A stretch of 64,000 nucleotides of DNA from Methanolobus sp. WCC4 (GTDB lineage: Archaea; Halobacteriota; Methanosarcinia; Methanosarcinales; Methanosarcinaceae), in NCBI RefSeq assembly GCF_038022665.1, contig NZ_CP150629.1, positions 62,001 through 126,000 of the forward strand, given 5' to 3'. Of this stretch, positions 44,408 through 54,676 are shown piece after piece (position 1 is the first letter of the stretch; every line of letters starts with the position of its first letter). Both the position numbers and the translations under genes were made by a program. The notes under the pieces are model-generated. The model was not told the origin of the DNA and did not search any database. It saw nothing but the letters and a program-made list of their open reading frames with translations.

Positions 44408-47400
44408 ATGTGGAATATTATGAATGACACAGGGAAATATTTTACTAAAAACGGCAGGACATTCATCCTGGCAATATTATTTCTTGTGATGATGTTGCTC
44501 ATTACCTCTATTGGTTCGGCGGCATCCATACAGAAATTCAGTATAGACTCGAAAGTATATGCCTCAGGCGAGGCGATAACCGTATCAGGAGAAATTCTGA
44601 ATGGAAACAGCTCAGGTGAGGTGGAAATAACCATCTGGCCCGAGGGAGATGAACTTACAGACATCTCCAACCAGTCTGCAAACAAGACGATCTATGCATC
44701 AGATGGAACATTTTCAACCACCATCAATGCACCCGTCGATGCAGAGGAATACACCATAGTTGCCGAGGATGTGGAATCCGGAGTATACTCACCTTATCTC
44801 TATCTGACAGTAGTGGGACAGAACGACCCACAGACAATAAAGATACTGTTCACCGAAGGAGAGGTCCTGAGCGTTTCCCTTTCTGATGCCCATGGTATTG
44901 CCGGTTCACTGAACAACAGTAAGACCGGAGGAAACCTGGTTCTCGGGAACACCACATACTACTTCCTTGTATCTGACGAGGATGTTGCCTATGTTGATGA
45001 TGACCCTACAATGGAACTGGGGTCGGACAGCAACGGAATAAGTGTGATAGGTAACCTGGTGCAAGGCTCAAAGGTCAAACTAAATGGCAATGCATACAGG
45101 ATCATACACATCAACAATGATACCGATGTTACCCTTGCCAGAACAGTTACACCATCATTCACCGGCGGGGAATCCGTGAATGTTACAGTTCTTGCATTGA
45201 ACTCTTCCAGTTCTCCTGTGGGAGCTGCGATAGAACTGGAATACTTCAAGGATGACGGTACCGAGATCTCAACAACTAATATTACTACGGACAGCACCGG
45301 AGTTAACACAAGTTCTATAAGCATTGCAAGTTCGGCAGGAACCTACCACCTTGTGGCAGATGATATCGGACATATCTCTTTTGTAGTGAACACCATGGAC
45401 CTCTTCGGAGATATACTGTCAACAGAGTACACACCGAAACACACCTTTGCACATGGCGAAGTAATGGTCCCGGTGGTCTATGCAAAGAACCTGTCTTCAG
45501 GCACACCACTTGCAGATGCGGACATTACTGCAACGATAACCAGCAAGAACAATGACTCGTACTCCAACACACTTACACTCGAGTACGACAGTAATATAAG
45601 TGCATACATAACCAGCTACACCATACCCATGAGTGCCGAGATCGACACATATTATGTGGAATATGAAGCAACGCTGGATAATGAAGTGCAGAAAGCATAT
45701 ACAAGTTACAATATCAAGGCATATGACCTGTTCCTGAAGGTCGTCTCCAAAGAAAGAGGAGAAGGCGACGGATTCGCACCTGGCGAAGAAGGATTTCTTG
45801 TGATAGCAGGAACAAATCTCAGCAACGGTCAGCCAATTGACCTTAACGAATTGACCTCATTCAACATCAGCAAATACAGCATGAACATTACGGACAGTGA
45901 CGGGGACGATGTAACTTCATCCTGGTCCATTATGAACGCCAGTACATTCTATACCTATGCATCTGTTCCAACTGACATCCAGGAAGAGGTAAAGCAGATG
46001 CTTGGAGAGGACTTTGCAGTGATCAACTTCACAACCCCATCAAGCAATGGGATATATGACGTTCATGCCCAGGTAGAACTGGAAAGCGAATGGACCTCTG
46101 TTTGGGAAAGCATTATCGTCCAGGACGTTTTCATTCACGGCGAACCTGTCAACAAGATGGGATGGTTCAGCCCGACAGTTGCACCGGATGCAGCCGCAAG
46201 GATAATGATAATGGCTTTCGATCCGTCGACCGGTTCTGAGATCACGGACATCAATGATGCAGGACTTGTAGAGGTATGGAGTGAAAGTGCACAGGATGTT
46301 GTCACTGAATATATGGAAGATCCTGTGGTAGAGACGATTGATGTTCCTTTCATGGGTACACAGACTGTACTCAAGTTCAATGTGACCGACAACAACCTTG
46401 GTTTCCACTACGTTAGGTTCTGGGCCAATGTAACTGTTGACGGAACTCCCCAGATAGTCATGGGAGATGCATGGTTCGACGAGAAACTATACAGCATCCG
46501 TGCAAAGCCGGCCTTCGACGACAATTCTAGCATGTTCAAAGTTTTCGGTTCAGAGGACGATATTGAACTTTCGGTACATGTTGAAGACCTCAGCGGCAAT
46601 GACGTATCAAGTGCCAGTATTAAAGTTGAAAGCGTGAGATACGGAATGACCGGAGAGACCGTACCTGTAGAAGAACAGACCAGCTCCGTGACAACAGACA
46701 GCAGCGGAGACGCAACACTGACCATTACTCCGGAGAACAGTCTCAAATCAGGTTTCTATTCCGTCAGGGTCAAGATGACAACCCAGGACGGTACCATTGA
46801 TTACGGAAACGGCTGGTTCGAAGTGAGCAATTTCATCTTCTATCCGTATTCCACTTCATGGGAAGTAGGCCTTAACCAGCCTGTGAACTTCAGCCTGAAT
46901 GCATTCGACAGCAGCTTTGGCGACAAGGAGGTAAATGTCACCCTCACAAAGATCATTTCCATGGGTGACTGGGACATGATGTCTCCACCTACCATCTACA
47001 GCACTACAGAAGTCGACATAGGAAGCATCAACGGAACAGGCTACTATGAATACCCCGGACTTGCAGACGGCGGAAACTATGAGTTCGTCTTCGAGGCCAC
47101 AGATGGAACATCAACAGAGGTCGGCAGGGCATGGGTACACGCAACCGCCTTTGTGGCATGGGTTGATTCCGGCTGGGAGTATGAATTCCCGACAAACGGA
47201 TTCATCAATGTCACTGTAAAGGCATCTGACGATGGAATGTGGGGCAGCAGTGCGCACAATGTCAGCAATGTGACCGTTGAAAAAGTCATGCAGGAAGGCA
47301 TGTGGATGACCAGCTACAAGACAAAGAGTGAGATGGCATCCATTACAACCACCGAAGCAGGTGCAAACCCTAACGAGATGGACATATCCATTAACACCAG

Positions 47401-50400
47401 CGGATGGGGACAGGGTGGCTACATGATGACACTCAAGGTAACTGACGATACCGGCAACGAGGTCTATACTGACTTCTGGTTCAAGCTTGAGCTTGCAAGT
47501 GTCAGTGTCACAAACCCGATGATGTTAACTGTAAATGCCGGAGAATATTATACCGCCGGGACATCCATCAATGCTTCAAGCGACATCAATGCCAACCAGG
47601 ACAACCTTGCAAGCATGGGTAACATCAGTGCAGGTAAGATAAGCGGCCCCATCATTGGAGAAGACTGGATCACACCGATCTCAGAAAGCTGGGATATGGG
47701 AATAGATTACCATGACCATGATCAGGTACCATACTTCTCACTGGTGGCAGTGGATTCCGTACGGAACACGGTCTATATCGAGTTTGAGAACCGTACGGAT
47801 GATTTCAACATCGCTGCAAACCTTTCTGACAGTACCAGTACCCAGGTGTTCAACGCCTCTGTCGGAGACAACTTCACCGACTACACCGGAAGGACCTGGA
47901 ACATCACAGATATTGCTACTGACGGTACGATCGAACTGGAAGGTGTCAACACCCTGAAGAACGGTCTTATTCTGAACGACAGCATCATGGCAATGAGCCA
48001 GTCAGGAAAGTTCCTGATAACCAGCTTCCGTGATGAGGAATGGCAGAACATCGATCTTGACGGCGATGATAACTACTTCGACGATAATTACATCGTACTC
48101 ATGGCAGACTCAATTACCACTGGCAGGTACGACAAGGTCCTTGTAAGTAACTCATCCAATTTCTCTGCAGGATACATCGATGCCAGCGCAGGAGAAGCCA
48201 TTGAATTCGGAGGAGCACCGATCTATCTGCTGAGCAATAAATACCAGTCCAATGCCTACAACCTGGAATTCAGCACATACAGCGAAGGATGGAACGGTAT
48301 GCACATGGGCACTTTCCAGAACGGATCAACCGTAAAGATCCCGTTCCTTGTGGAGAGTCCTTCAGGTGAAGCCCTTACAGGCAAGCTGGTGACTATCGAC
48401 TACCTGATAGATGAAAGCAAGCAGAGACAGACGCTTAGCGGAATCAATGCCACAACCGATGACAACGGTCTTGCAGTTGTTGAGATCAACACTTCTGAAG
48501 CAGGCATACCAACCGGTTCCTGGATGATACACTACAATGTAACCCTCGGAAGCGAGTATGCTGTTGCCAATGAGGAGATGTTCTGGGAACTGACCCGCTT
48601 TGAGCTGCGTAACTTCGTAGTCTCAGGAGCTCTTGGAACACCGGGCGAGATCGATCTGGTCAAGCTATACGACGACAACCCGGATGACGGTCTGCCAGGA
48701 AATGACATGTTGCTTGCCTATGGTGATGAGATCGAGTTCCAGCGTGGGATCTCCGCTCACTATTATGGAGTTGATGATACCTATGCACTCAACTGGCCGT
48801 TCAACAACTGGTACTACAACAGCAGCACCCAGGCATTCAACTATTCCGACGACTGGGGCAACACGATGCAACCGGGATCTGTCGGTGTCGGTGCCACAAT
48901 TAACTCAAGTGGCTCACGCATGCCTATCGACTATACAGTGGATTCTGTGAACAACATCGGAGACACCATTGTTCTCAACCTGAATGAACCAAATAGCTTC
49001 TACGGAGATATGTGGAACTTCACATTGTCAGCATCTGACGGCACAACTGCCACCATTGACATGTCATATGTGGGATGGCCGTGGACGGTTGCCGGGTCAG
49101 ATCCATGGTCCTCACCTATGCAAGAGAACTTTAACATAAACCAGAGTTTCTGGATAGGAGGATTTGATTTCGAGGTCACCACCATCAACACGGATAGCGT
49201 GATCCTGACACTCAGAAGCCCGTTGATAACCTCATCACTGGGACCGGTTTCCGCATTAACGGATGATGATACCAGTAACGGTGAGCTTGCCTCATACTCA
49301 GGAGCAGCCACAGAGGTCACATTCGGAGGCCAGGACTATTACCTCTTCGGATACAATGACCAGGCAGGAACCATGCATGAACTTCTGGATAACTCTTACC
49401 TTGAGACAAAGGACAGGGTACTTGTGGTCAATGCAAGCAACACAAGCCAGACAAACACTTACCGCATCGGCGAGACGATCGATGAGTTCGGTGGTTACTA
49501 TGTGGCATCGGTTGCCAACTGGGGCGGAAGATTCATCCTGCTGAACAGTAGCGTAACTCAGGTATATCCGATACCTGGATGGTCATCCGATGAGCCGGTC
49601 TTCTACGCAGGCAAGTTCAGCGATGAAGACGTTGGTGTTGATATGGCCACTGCAGGAGGAGGATTTGACGACGCGGAACTGCCAGGACTTGGAGAGATCA
49701 CATCCGATGACCGTTATCACATACTGTTGTTCGACGGACTGATGAATGGTGTCAGTTTCCCGACACAGGCAAAATATGATGACGATCCGGATCTGACAAA
49801 CCTGCGTGACTGGGAGAATTACATGAACACCAGTTCGATCTACGACATGTACGATATCGAAAGTGGAAGCAATGATGCTTTCATATGGAGCGAAATGGGC
49901 CCGGTCCAGTCCAATATGACCGAAGGTGAAGCATATGACATAGGCACCGGTAACATGGATAACTGGCCAATGTCATTCCCGAGCATCAACATCGATGATG
50001 CATCAGACACTGCCACCCTCAAGACCTTCGTATCAGCAATGGATGTGGATGTCAATGAAACCGTTACCATCTACGTGACAGCAAAGGACTTTGACGGAAC
50101 ACCAGTCAATGGTACTGCAACATTGCAGTCCCTGAAGATGAGCTTTGGAGGAACCTTCACATCCGGACCGGCTGAGGACATACCGGTTACATGGGATATG
50201 AGTTCAGCAATGATCAACACCACCCTTGTGAACGGAGAAGGTACACTTGAGATAGCACCATCTGACCTCTCAGAGATCGAATATGATTTCGGAGAGTTCA
50301 CGGCATTCGTGGACATCGAGAAGGATTCCGGTGGTGTCGAGACACTTAAGATGAATTTCTTCAGGTTCAACGAAGACATGATGGATATGTTCGAAGATGA

Positions 50401-50458
50401 AGGTCCTATGGGCTCAGAAGGTGACATGGGAGGAGATATGGAGGACGGATATATATGA
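44408..50458 (+). CDS. Giant secreted surface protein, no C-terminal anchor
   Basis: The 2016-aa product has a signal sequence (FILAILFLVMMLLITSIGSAAS) and many Ig/macroglobulin-like beta modules with 'DSTGVN'-type insert sequences. No C-terminal PGF motif or membrane helix is present; it ends in a Met/Asp/Glu-rich tail (MDMFEDEGPMGSEGDMGG). A second ATG at 44420 with GGATGTGG before it may be the real start. It overlaps the next gene by 4 nt, which encodes a PGF-anchored protein, so the two are probably a surface complex (inference). The large size suggests a cell-envelope scaffold. Confidence 0.85.
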   Translation: MWNIMNDTGKYFTKNGRTFILAILFLVMMLLITSIGSAASIQKFSIDSKVYASGEAITVSGEILNGNSSGEVEITIWPEGDELTDISNQSANKTIYASDGTFSTTINAPVDAEEYTIVAEDVESGVYSPYLYLTVVGQNDPQTIKILFTEGEVLSVSLSDAHGIAGSLNNSKTGGNLVLGNTTYYFLVSDEDVAYVDDDPTMELGSDSNGISVIGNLVQGSKVKLNGNAYRIIHINNDTDVTLARTVTPSFTGGESVNVTVLALNSSSSPVGAAIELEYFKDDGTEISTTNITTDSTGVNTSSISIASSAGTYHLVADDIGHISFVVNTMDLFGDILSTEYTPKHTFAHGEVMVPVVYAKNLSSGTPLADADITATITSKNNDSYSNTLTLEYDSNISAYITSYTIPMSAEIDTYYVEYEATLDNEVQKAYTSYNIKAYDLFLKVVSKERGEGDGFAPGEEGFLVIAGTNLSNGQPIDLNELTSFNISKYSMNITDSDGDDVTSSWSIMNASTFYTYASVPTDIQEEVKQMLGEDFAVINFTTPSSNGIYDVHAQVELESEWTSVWESIIVQDVFIHGEPVNKMGWFSPTVAPDAAARIMIMAFDPSTGSEITDINDAGLVEVWSESAQDVVTEYMEDPVVETIDVPFMGTQTVLKFNVTDNNLGFHYVRFWANVTVDGTPQIVMGDAWFDEKLYSIRAKPAFDDNSSMFKVFGSEDDIELSVHVEDLSGNDVSSASIKVESVRYGMTGETVPVEEQTSSVTTDSSGDATLTITPENSLKSGFYSVRVKMTTQDGTIDYGNGWFEVSNFIFYPYSTSWEVGLNQPVNFSLNAFDSSFGDKEVNVTLTKIISMGDWDMMSPPTIYSTTEVDIGSINGTGYYEYPGLADGGNYEFVFEATDGTSTEVGRAWVHATAFVAWVDSGWEYEFPTNGFINVTVKASDDGMWGSSAHNVSNVTVEKVMQEGMWMTSYKTKSEMASITTTEAGANPNEMDISINTSGWGQGGYMMTLKVTDDTGNEVYTDFWFKLELASVSVTNPMMLTVNAGEYYTAGTSINASSDINANQDNLASMGNISAGKISGPIIGEDWITPISESWDMGIDYHDHDQVPYFSLVAVDSVRNTVYIEFENRTDDFNIAANLSDSTSTQVFNASVGDNFTDYTGRTWNITDIATDGTIELEGVNTLKNGLILNDSIMAMSQSGKFLITSFRDEEWQNIDLDGDDNYFDDNYIVLMADSITTGRYDKVLVSNSSNFSAGYIDASAGEAIEFGGAPIYLLSNKYQSNAYNLEFSTYSEGWNGMHMGTFQNGSTVKIPFLVESPSGEALTGKLVTIDYLIDESKQRQTLSGINATTDDNGLAVVEINTSEAGIPTGSWMIHYNVTLGSEYAVANEEMFWELTRFELRNFVVSGALGTPGEIDLVKLYDDNPDDGLPGNDMLLAYGDEIEFQRGISAHYYGVDDTYALNWPFNNWYYNSSTQAFNYSDDWGNTMQPGSVGVGATINSSGSRMPIDYTVDSVNNIGDTIVLNLNEPNSFYGDMWNFTLSASDGTTATIDMSYVGWPWTVAGSDPWSSPMQENFNINQSFWIGGFDFEVTTINTDSVILTLRSPLITSSLGPVSALTDDDTSNGELASYSGAATEVTFGGQDYYLFGYNDQAGTMHELLDNSYLETKDRVLVVNASNTSQTNTYRIGETIDEFGGYYVASVANWGGRFILLNSSVTQVYPIPGWSSDEPVFYAGKFSDEDVGVDMATAGGGFDDAELPGLGEITSDDRYHILLFDGLMNGVSFPTQAKYDDDPDLTNLRDWENYMNTSSIYDMYDIESGSNDAFIWSEMGPVQSNMTEGEAYDIGTGNMDNWPMSFPSINIDDASDTATLKTFVSAMDVDVNETVTIYVTAKDFDGTPVNGTATLQSLKMSFGGTFTSGPAEDIPVTWDMSSAMINTTLVNGEGTLEIAPSDLSEIEYDFGEFTAFVDIEKDSGGVETLKMNFFRFNEDMMDMFEDEGPMGSEGDMGGDMEDGYI

Positions 50459-51903
50459 GAAAAATAGCCATTCTTTTACTGGCTATGCTGATCGCAGTGG
50501 GAACCATTCCTGCTGCCTCGGCTGTTGCCACCCTTACAGTAGGGAGCATTAGCTACGATAATACAATTGTAAAGGACGAGAGTATAACAGTGACATCCAG
50601 CATCACCGCAGCAAGTGTCTCAGGCACCCTGACTGTGGATGCGACACTGACAGATAACTCAGGAATGTTCTCGGTCCCAAGCCCGACACAGCAGGTGCAG
50701 TTCACTTCAGACGGGACGAAATCCGTTTCCTGGACCGTGACCGCTACTTCAACAGGTACTAACTCCGCACCTTTCACGATATCAGCTTCAGGAGATGACG
50801 GAAGCAGTACAGCAAAGACCGCATCCTCTGCACTGACCGTGAAGGACAGGCCTGTGCTGACCGTTTCTTCAAGTACGGACGTCTCATCGGTTTCTGCAGG
50901 TGACAATGTCGTCATCAGCTACCTTGTTTCCAACAGTGCCTCTGCAGGTGCTGCAGATGCCACCAACGTGAAAGTGGCACTTTCACTACCAGGCGGATGG
51001 AGCCTTACCAGTGGAAGCACGCCATATACCCTTGGAACCATTTCACCGGCAGCATCAAGTGCAGGATCGTGGACCGTAACGGCAGACAGTCCATCTTCAT
51101 CCAATACCTTTGAGCTTACCGTTACATCCACCGTACCCGGAGGAAGTGTAACCACAAGTTCCACAGTAACAGGTCCGTCTTCAAGCTCCAGCTCCAGTTC
51201 AAGCTCCGGCGGTGGCGGTGGCGGAGGAGGAGGTGGCGGTGCCTCCGGTGAAGAGTATGAGAATATAGCCCTGAAGAACGTTGAAAAGGTCTATGTCCAG
51301 AAAGATGTAAGGTCAGAGTATTATTTCTCAGATGAGGAGAACCCTATCAGCAAGATCGGATTCATGCCTGTTGTAAATGCAGGCTACACCGATGTGACTG
51401 TAGAGGTGCTTCATGATACATCCGCACTTGTAGATTCCAAAGCGAATGGGAAGGTATACAGGAACATGAACATCTGGGTCGGAAAAGGTGGATGGGCAAG
51501 CTCTGAGACCATATCCGATCCGAAGATATCCTTCAGTGTGGAGAGGTCATGGCTCAATGGGAATGGCATCGACCCCGCCAACATCAGGTTGATGAGATAC
51601 ACCACCCAGTGGGATGAACTCGACACCACACAGACCGATGAGGATGAAGAGTATGTACACTTCACAGCCAGTACACCCGGTTTCTCACCGTTTGCAATAA
51701 TAGCAGTAGGAGATGACTCTTCCGGAGTTGACTATGAAAACACCGGATCAGAGGAAACTGTGAGTGAAGTGGAAGAAGCATCTGATTCTGAGATCGAAGA
51801 TGAAGAGAGTTCATCAAAAGGAATACCAGGATTCGAAGCTCTGGTGCTTGTTGCAATGCTGGGAATGGTCTGTATCTTCAGCAGAAGGAAGGACAGGAAC
51901 TGA
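50455..51903 (+). CDS. PGF-anchored surface protein with PGF-pre-PGF domain
   Basis: The 482-aa protein has a signal peptide, two Ig-like repeats (TLTVGSISYDNTIV, TVSSSTDVSSVSAGD), a Ser then Gly linker (about residues 240-265), a PGF-pre-PGF domain (NVEKVYVQKDVRSEYYFSDE) and a C-terminal PGF-helix-Arg signal (PGFEALVLVAMLGM, RRKDRN). It is translationally coupled to the giant surface gene. The anchored protein may hold the unanchored one on the cell wall. Confidence 0.9.
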   Translation: MRKIAILLLAMLIAVGTIPAASAVATLTVGSISYDNTIVKDESITVTSSITAASVSGTLTVDATLTDNSGMFSVPSPTQQVQFTSDGTKSVSWTVTATSTGTNSAPFTISASGDDGSSTAKTASSALTVKDRPVLTVSSSTDVSSVSAGDNVVISYLVSNSASAGAADATNVKVALSLPGGWSLTSGSTPYTLGTISPAASSAGSWTVTADSPSSSNTFELTVTSTVPGGSVTTSSTVTGPSSSSSSSSSSGGGGGGGGGGGASGEEYENIALKNVEKVYVQKDVRSEYYFSDEENPISKIGFMPVVNAGYTDVTVEVLHDTSALVDSKANGKVYRNMNIWVGKGGWASSETISDPKISFSVERSWLNGNGIDPANIRLMRYTTQWDELDTTQTDEDEEYVHFTASTPGFSPFAIIAVGDDSSGVDYENTGSEETVSEVEEASDSEIEDEESSSKGIPGFEALVLVAMLGMVCIFSRRKDRN

Positions 51904-51917
51904 CAGATAACAGGTGA

Positions 51918-51956
51918 ATAGTAGCACCTTTAGAAGTGCTACTATCTTTTTCTTTT
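51918..51956 (+). terminator. Strong intrinsic terminator of the surface operon
   Basis: ATAGTAGCAC and GTGCTACTAT form a 10-bp perfect stem with an 8-nt loop. CTTTTTCTTTTTT follows. It lies 15 nt after the stop codon and also faces the convergent gene's end. Confidence 0.85.
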
Positions 51957-52832
51957 TTAATTGACCTGGTCTTCCAGTGTTGACACTATAATCGACCAGA
52001 TAGACCTTATTTCCTGAGAGAATTTATTATCACAATACTCAACAACGGTCTTTCCAACCATCATTGATCCAACAGGACTCCTGTCATATGGAAGTTTGCC
52101 TATGACAGAGATACAATTGTTTTTACAATAATCGTATATCTCCTGAGAAAGTTCCAAATTAAGGTCATGTTTGTTGATGCAAACAACAACAGGTATCCTG
52201 AAATGTTGTGCCACACTGATCACCCGTTCAAGATCATGCCTCCCGGATATCGTTGGCTCCGTGACAACAAGAACAAGGTCCACACCAGTTACTGAGGCTA
52301 TCACAGAACAGCCGGTACCCGGAGGACCATCAATAAGAATAAGGTCCTTGCCCATCTCCTCTGCAAGCTCTGAAGCCCTGCGCCTTACATTCGATACGAG
52401 CTTACCACTTGCCTCTTCACCAATTCCCAGCTTTGCATGGACCAGCGGGCCAAAGCGTGTGACTGAACAGTAGTATTCTCCGGCCTTTTTCTCAATCATG
52501 GAAATGGCATTCTCAGGGCAAACATGCCCACAGACCGCACATCCTTCACACCTGTAAGGGTCAACGACATTGAACCTGCCAATTGCATCGAATCTGCAGG
52601 ATGAAACACATTCACCGCAATCGATACATTTCTCCTTGTTGATGCTTGCAACCTTAAGGCCATAGAAGTCATGTACCTCAAGAACATCCGGCTGAAGGAT
52701 CAAATGCATATCAGCAGCATCGACATCGCAGTCTGCTATAACTACACTCTCAGAAAGTGCAGCAAAAGAGGAAGTGATGGTCGTCTTTCCGGTCCCACCT
52801 TTCCCACTGATGACAGTGATCTGTTTTACCAT
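51957..52832 (-). CDS. MinD-type ATPase with inserted ferredoxin domain (second of pair)
   Basis: The 291-aa protein has a deviant Walker A (SGKGGTGKTTIT), an inserted 2x[4Fe-4S] ferredoxin (CIDCGECVSSCRFDAIG, CEGCAVCGHVCPENAI), and GPPGTGCSVIASV with switch residues. It is COG1149-type, 45% or so similar to the upstream twin by eye. Such pairs are part of the ORP cluster of sulfate reducers. It is separated from the upstream gene by no spacer, so it is co-translated. The role is unproven here. Confidence 0.87.
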   Translation of the reverse strand: MVKQITVISGKGGTGKTTITSSFAALSESVVIADCDVDAADMHLILQPDVLEVHDFYGLKVASINKEKCIDCGECVSSCRFDAIGRFNVVDPYRCEGCAVCGHVCPENAISMIEKKAGEYYCSVTRFGPLVHAKLGIGEEASGKLVSNVRRRASELAEEMGKDLILIDGPPGTGCSVIASVTGVDLVLVVTEPTISGRHDLERVISVAQHFRIPVVVCINKHDLNLELSQEIYDYCKNNCISVIGKLPYDRSPVGSMMVGKTVVEYCDNKFSQEIRSIWSIIVSTLEDQVN

Positions 52833-53687
52833 TCAGACACCACTTTCGGAAGAGATACATCCACATATGTTTCGATACATATCACGAAAATTACTGCCCC
52901 ATTCAGGCATTTCCTTTACAAAAGGAATCCCTTTTGAGTAGAGTACGGCAATATCCCGCCCAAACGGAATTTTCAGGAGGATGGGAATGTTCTCTGCATG
53001 ACAATATTCCTCCACAGCATCATCACCAATACCATGCCTGTTTATAACCACCCCGAAAGGAATGCCTATCTGCCTCACAACATCCACTGCAAGAACAAGG
53101 TCATTAAGACCAAAAGGCGTTGGTTCGGTTACAAGTACACAATAATCCATGTCAGCAACGGCTGCTATGACAGGACATGCAGTCCCCGGAGGAGAGTCAA
53201 TTATCACAACCGTACTGTCATCGATATGTTCCTGCAACTGCCTTATGACAGGAGATGCCATTGGTTCACTGATATTAAGGATGCCATGAAGTAGTTCAAT
53301 ATTAAAACTATCATCGATTCCCTTTTCAATAGTACCTATTGAACGTACCTTTTCCAGAATAGCACCCTCGCAACAAATAAGAGAACACCCACCACAGCCG
53401 TGGCAAAGTTTAGGGAATAGCATTATACTTTTGGAGAGGCTGGCTATCGCATTGAACTGGCAGATATCTGCACATCTGCCACAGAGAGTACATTTGTGCT
53501 GATCGATCACAGGATATGGCAAAAACACGTCTTCCTGCTTTTCCATATCAAAACCAAGGAAAAGATTGCAATTAGGTTCTTCAACATCGCAATCCAGCAG
53601 CTGAGCACTTCCGAGCGCAAGGGCAAGGTTGACGGCAACAGTCGTTTTGCCGGTACCACCCTTTCCGCTTGCGATAGCTATTCTCAT
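52833..53687 (-). CDS. MinD-type ATPase with inserted ferredoxin domain (first of pair)
   Basis: The 284-aa protein has ASGKGGTGKTTVAVNL, ferredoxin cysteines (CTLCGRCADICQFNAIA, CHGCGGCSLICCEGAI) and DSPPGTACPVIAAV. It is twin to the next gene. The pair could form an asymmetric ATPase loading a cofactor or FeS cluster. It follows two NifX-like proteins on the same strand. Confidence 0.87.
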   Translation of the reverse strand: MRIAIASGKGGTGKTTVAVNLALALGSAQLLDCDVEEPNCNLFLGFDMEKQEDVFLPYPVIDQHKCTLCGRCADICQFNAIASLSKSIMLFPKLCHGCGGCSLICCEGAILEKVRSIGTIEKGIDDSFNIELLHGILNISEPMASPVIRQLQEHIDDSTVVIIDSPPGTACPVIAAVADMDYCVLVTEPTPFGLNDLVLAVDVVRQIGIPFGVVINRHGIGDDAVEEYCHAENIPILLKIPFGRDIAVLYSKGIPFVKEMPEWGSNFRDMYRNICGCISSESGV

Positions 53688-53708
53688 ACAATTACACCTT
53701 AGAGATGC

Positions 53709-54095
53709 TCAGTGACAATGTCCGTCATGGTCATGGTCATGACCGTGGCCGGCACATGAGTTATCCTGTGTTGCCTTTGAAAGGGCATTGGACTCCCATG
53801 CAGCAATAGCATCCTGTATGGTCCCTGTTGCACCGATATACACAGCGATACCGTATTGCTCGAACATCGTGACAGCCTTTCTTCCAAGACCACCACAGAG
53901 CATTATATCGACTGCTTCCTTTGCCATTATTTCAGGAGGCAGACCTGTTCCGCCATTGTGCTCACTTGTGTTAGAGATGACAGAAGATTCCTTTGTCTCT
54001 GTGTCATACAATGTGTAATAAGGCACCTTTCCAAAATGCTGTCCAACCGTCTCTTCGATTCCTTTCTGTCCCATTGCTGGTATACATAGTTTCAT
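53709..54095 (-). CDS. NifX/ORP-like protein with His-rich tail
   Basis: The 128-aa protein has the dinitrogenase FeMo-cofactor-type fold: GQHFGKVPYYTLYDTET, VDIMLCGGLGRKAVTMFEQYGIAVYIG. It ends in CAGHGHDHDHDGHCH, a metal-binding tail. COG1433 proteins include ORP, which holds a Mo-Cu sulfide cluster in Desulfovibrio. Metal and role here are inference. Confidence 0.85.
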   Translation of the reverse strand: MKLCIPAMGQKGIEETVGQHFGKVPYYTLYDTETKESSVISNTSEHNGGTGLPPEIMAKEAVDIMLCGGLGRKAVTMFEQYGIAVYIGATGTIQDAIAAWESNALSKATQDNSCAGHGHDHDHDGHCH

Positions 54096-54156
54096 ACTTC
54101 ACGCCTCTGATATTTTAATAATTGATATTGTTCCCGGAATGTTCAGGATGAGGACC

Positions 54157-54519
54157 TTACATTCCCGGTTTTCCCGGCGAGTTTGCCTCTTTTATTGTCT
54201 CCAACGAATTTGAGCCGTAGGCATCCACAGCCTCCTTGACAGAGCCAGTAGAGCAGACCCTTACCTCAATATTTTCTGCCGATAGCAAAGAGAATGCATT
54301 GGGGCCTAAACTACCGGTGATCAACACATCTATCCCTTCGCTGATGACCTGCTGTGCAGCCTGCACACCCGCTCCACCTGAAGCGGATACCTGTTCATTT
54401 TTTAGCGATAGCTGATCCATAGTTTCAGGGTCGACCATAACAAAATACCCGCACCTTCCAAAATGAGGATCAACAGGTGCATCCAGACCGACATCTTTTG
54501 ATGTAACACATATTTTCAC
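54157..54519 (-). CDS. NifX/ORP-like protein
   Basis: The 120-aa protein belongs to the same COG1433 family as its downstream neighbour: VDPHFGRCGYFVMVDPETM, VLITGSLGPNAFSLLSAENIEVRV. It has no His tail. Its length is close to that of Desulfovibrio ORP (about 118 aa, from memory). It heads the four-gene minus-strand operon. Confidence 0.85.
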   Translation of the reverse strand: MKICVTSKDVGLDAPVDPHFGRCGYFVMVDPETMDQLSLKNEQVSASGGAGVQAAQQVISEGIDVLITGSLGPNAFSLLSAENIEVRVCSTGSVKEAVDAYGSNSLETIKEANSPGKPGM

Positions 54520-54676
54520 GGAAATTCACCCATATGAGCAATAAATTATAATCCCACATATGAGGCAAAATATAAAAGCTTAACTGACAAGAACAGATAC
54601 CTGGTCAACTCATAAAAATTCAAAAATTAAAACAGACCAGCCCGTATATATACGAACAGAACCAAATTGGCATTGA

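Noticed and set aside
51170-51245. Microsatellite-like Ser/Gly tract in the PGF protein
   Set aside because: It encodes an ordinary low-complexity linker of secreted archaeal proteins and is in frame.
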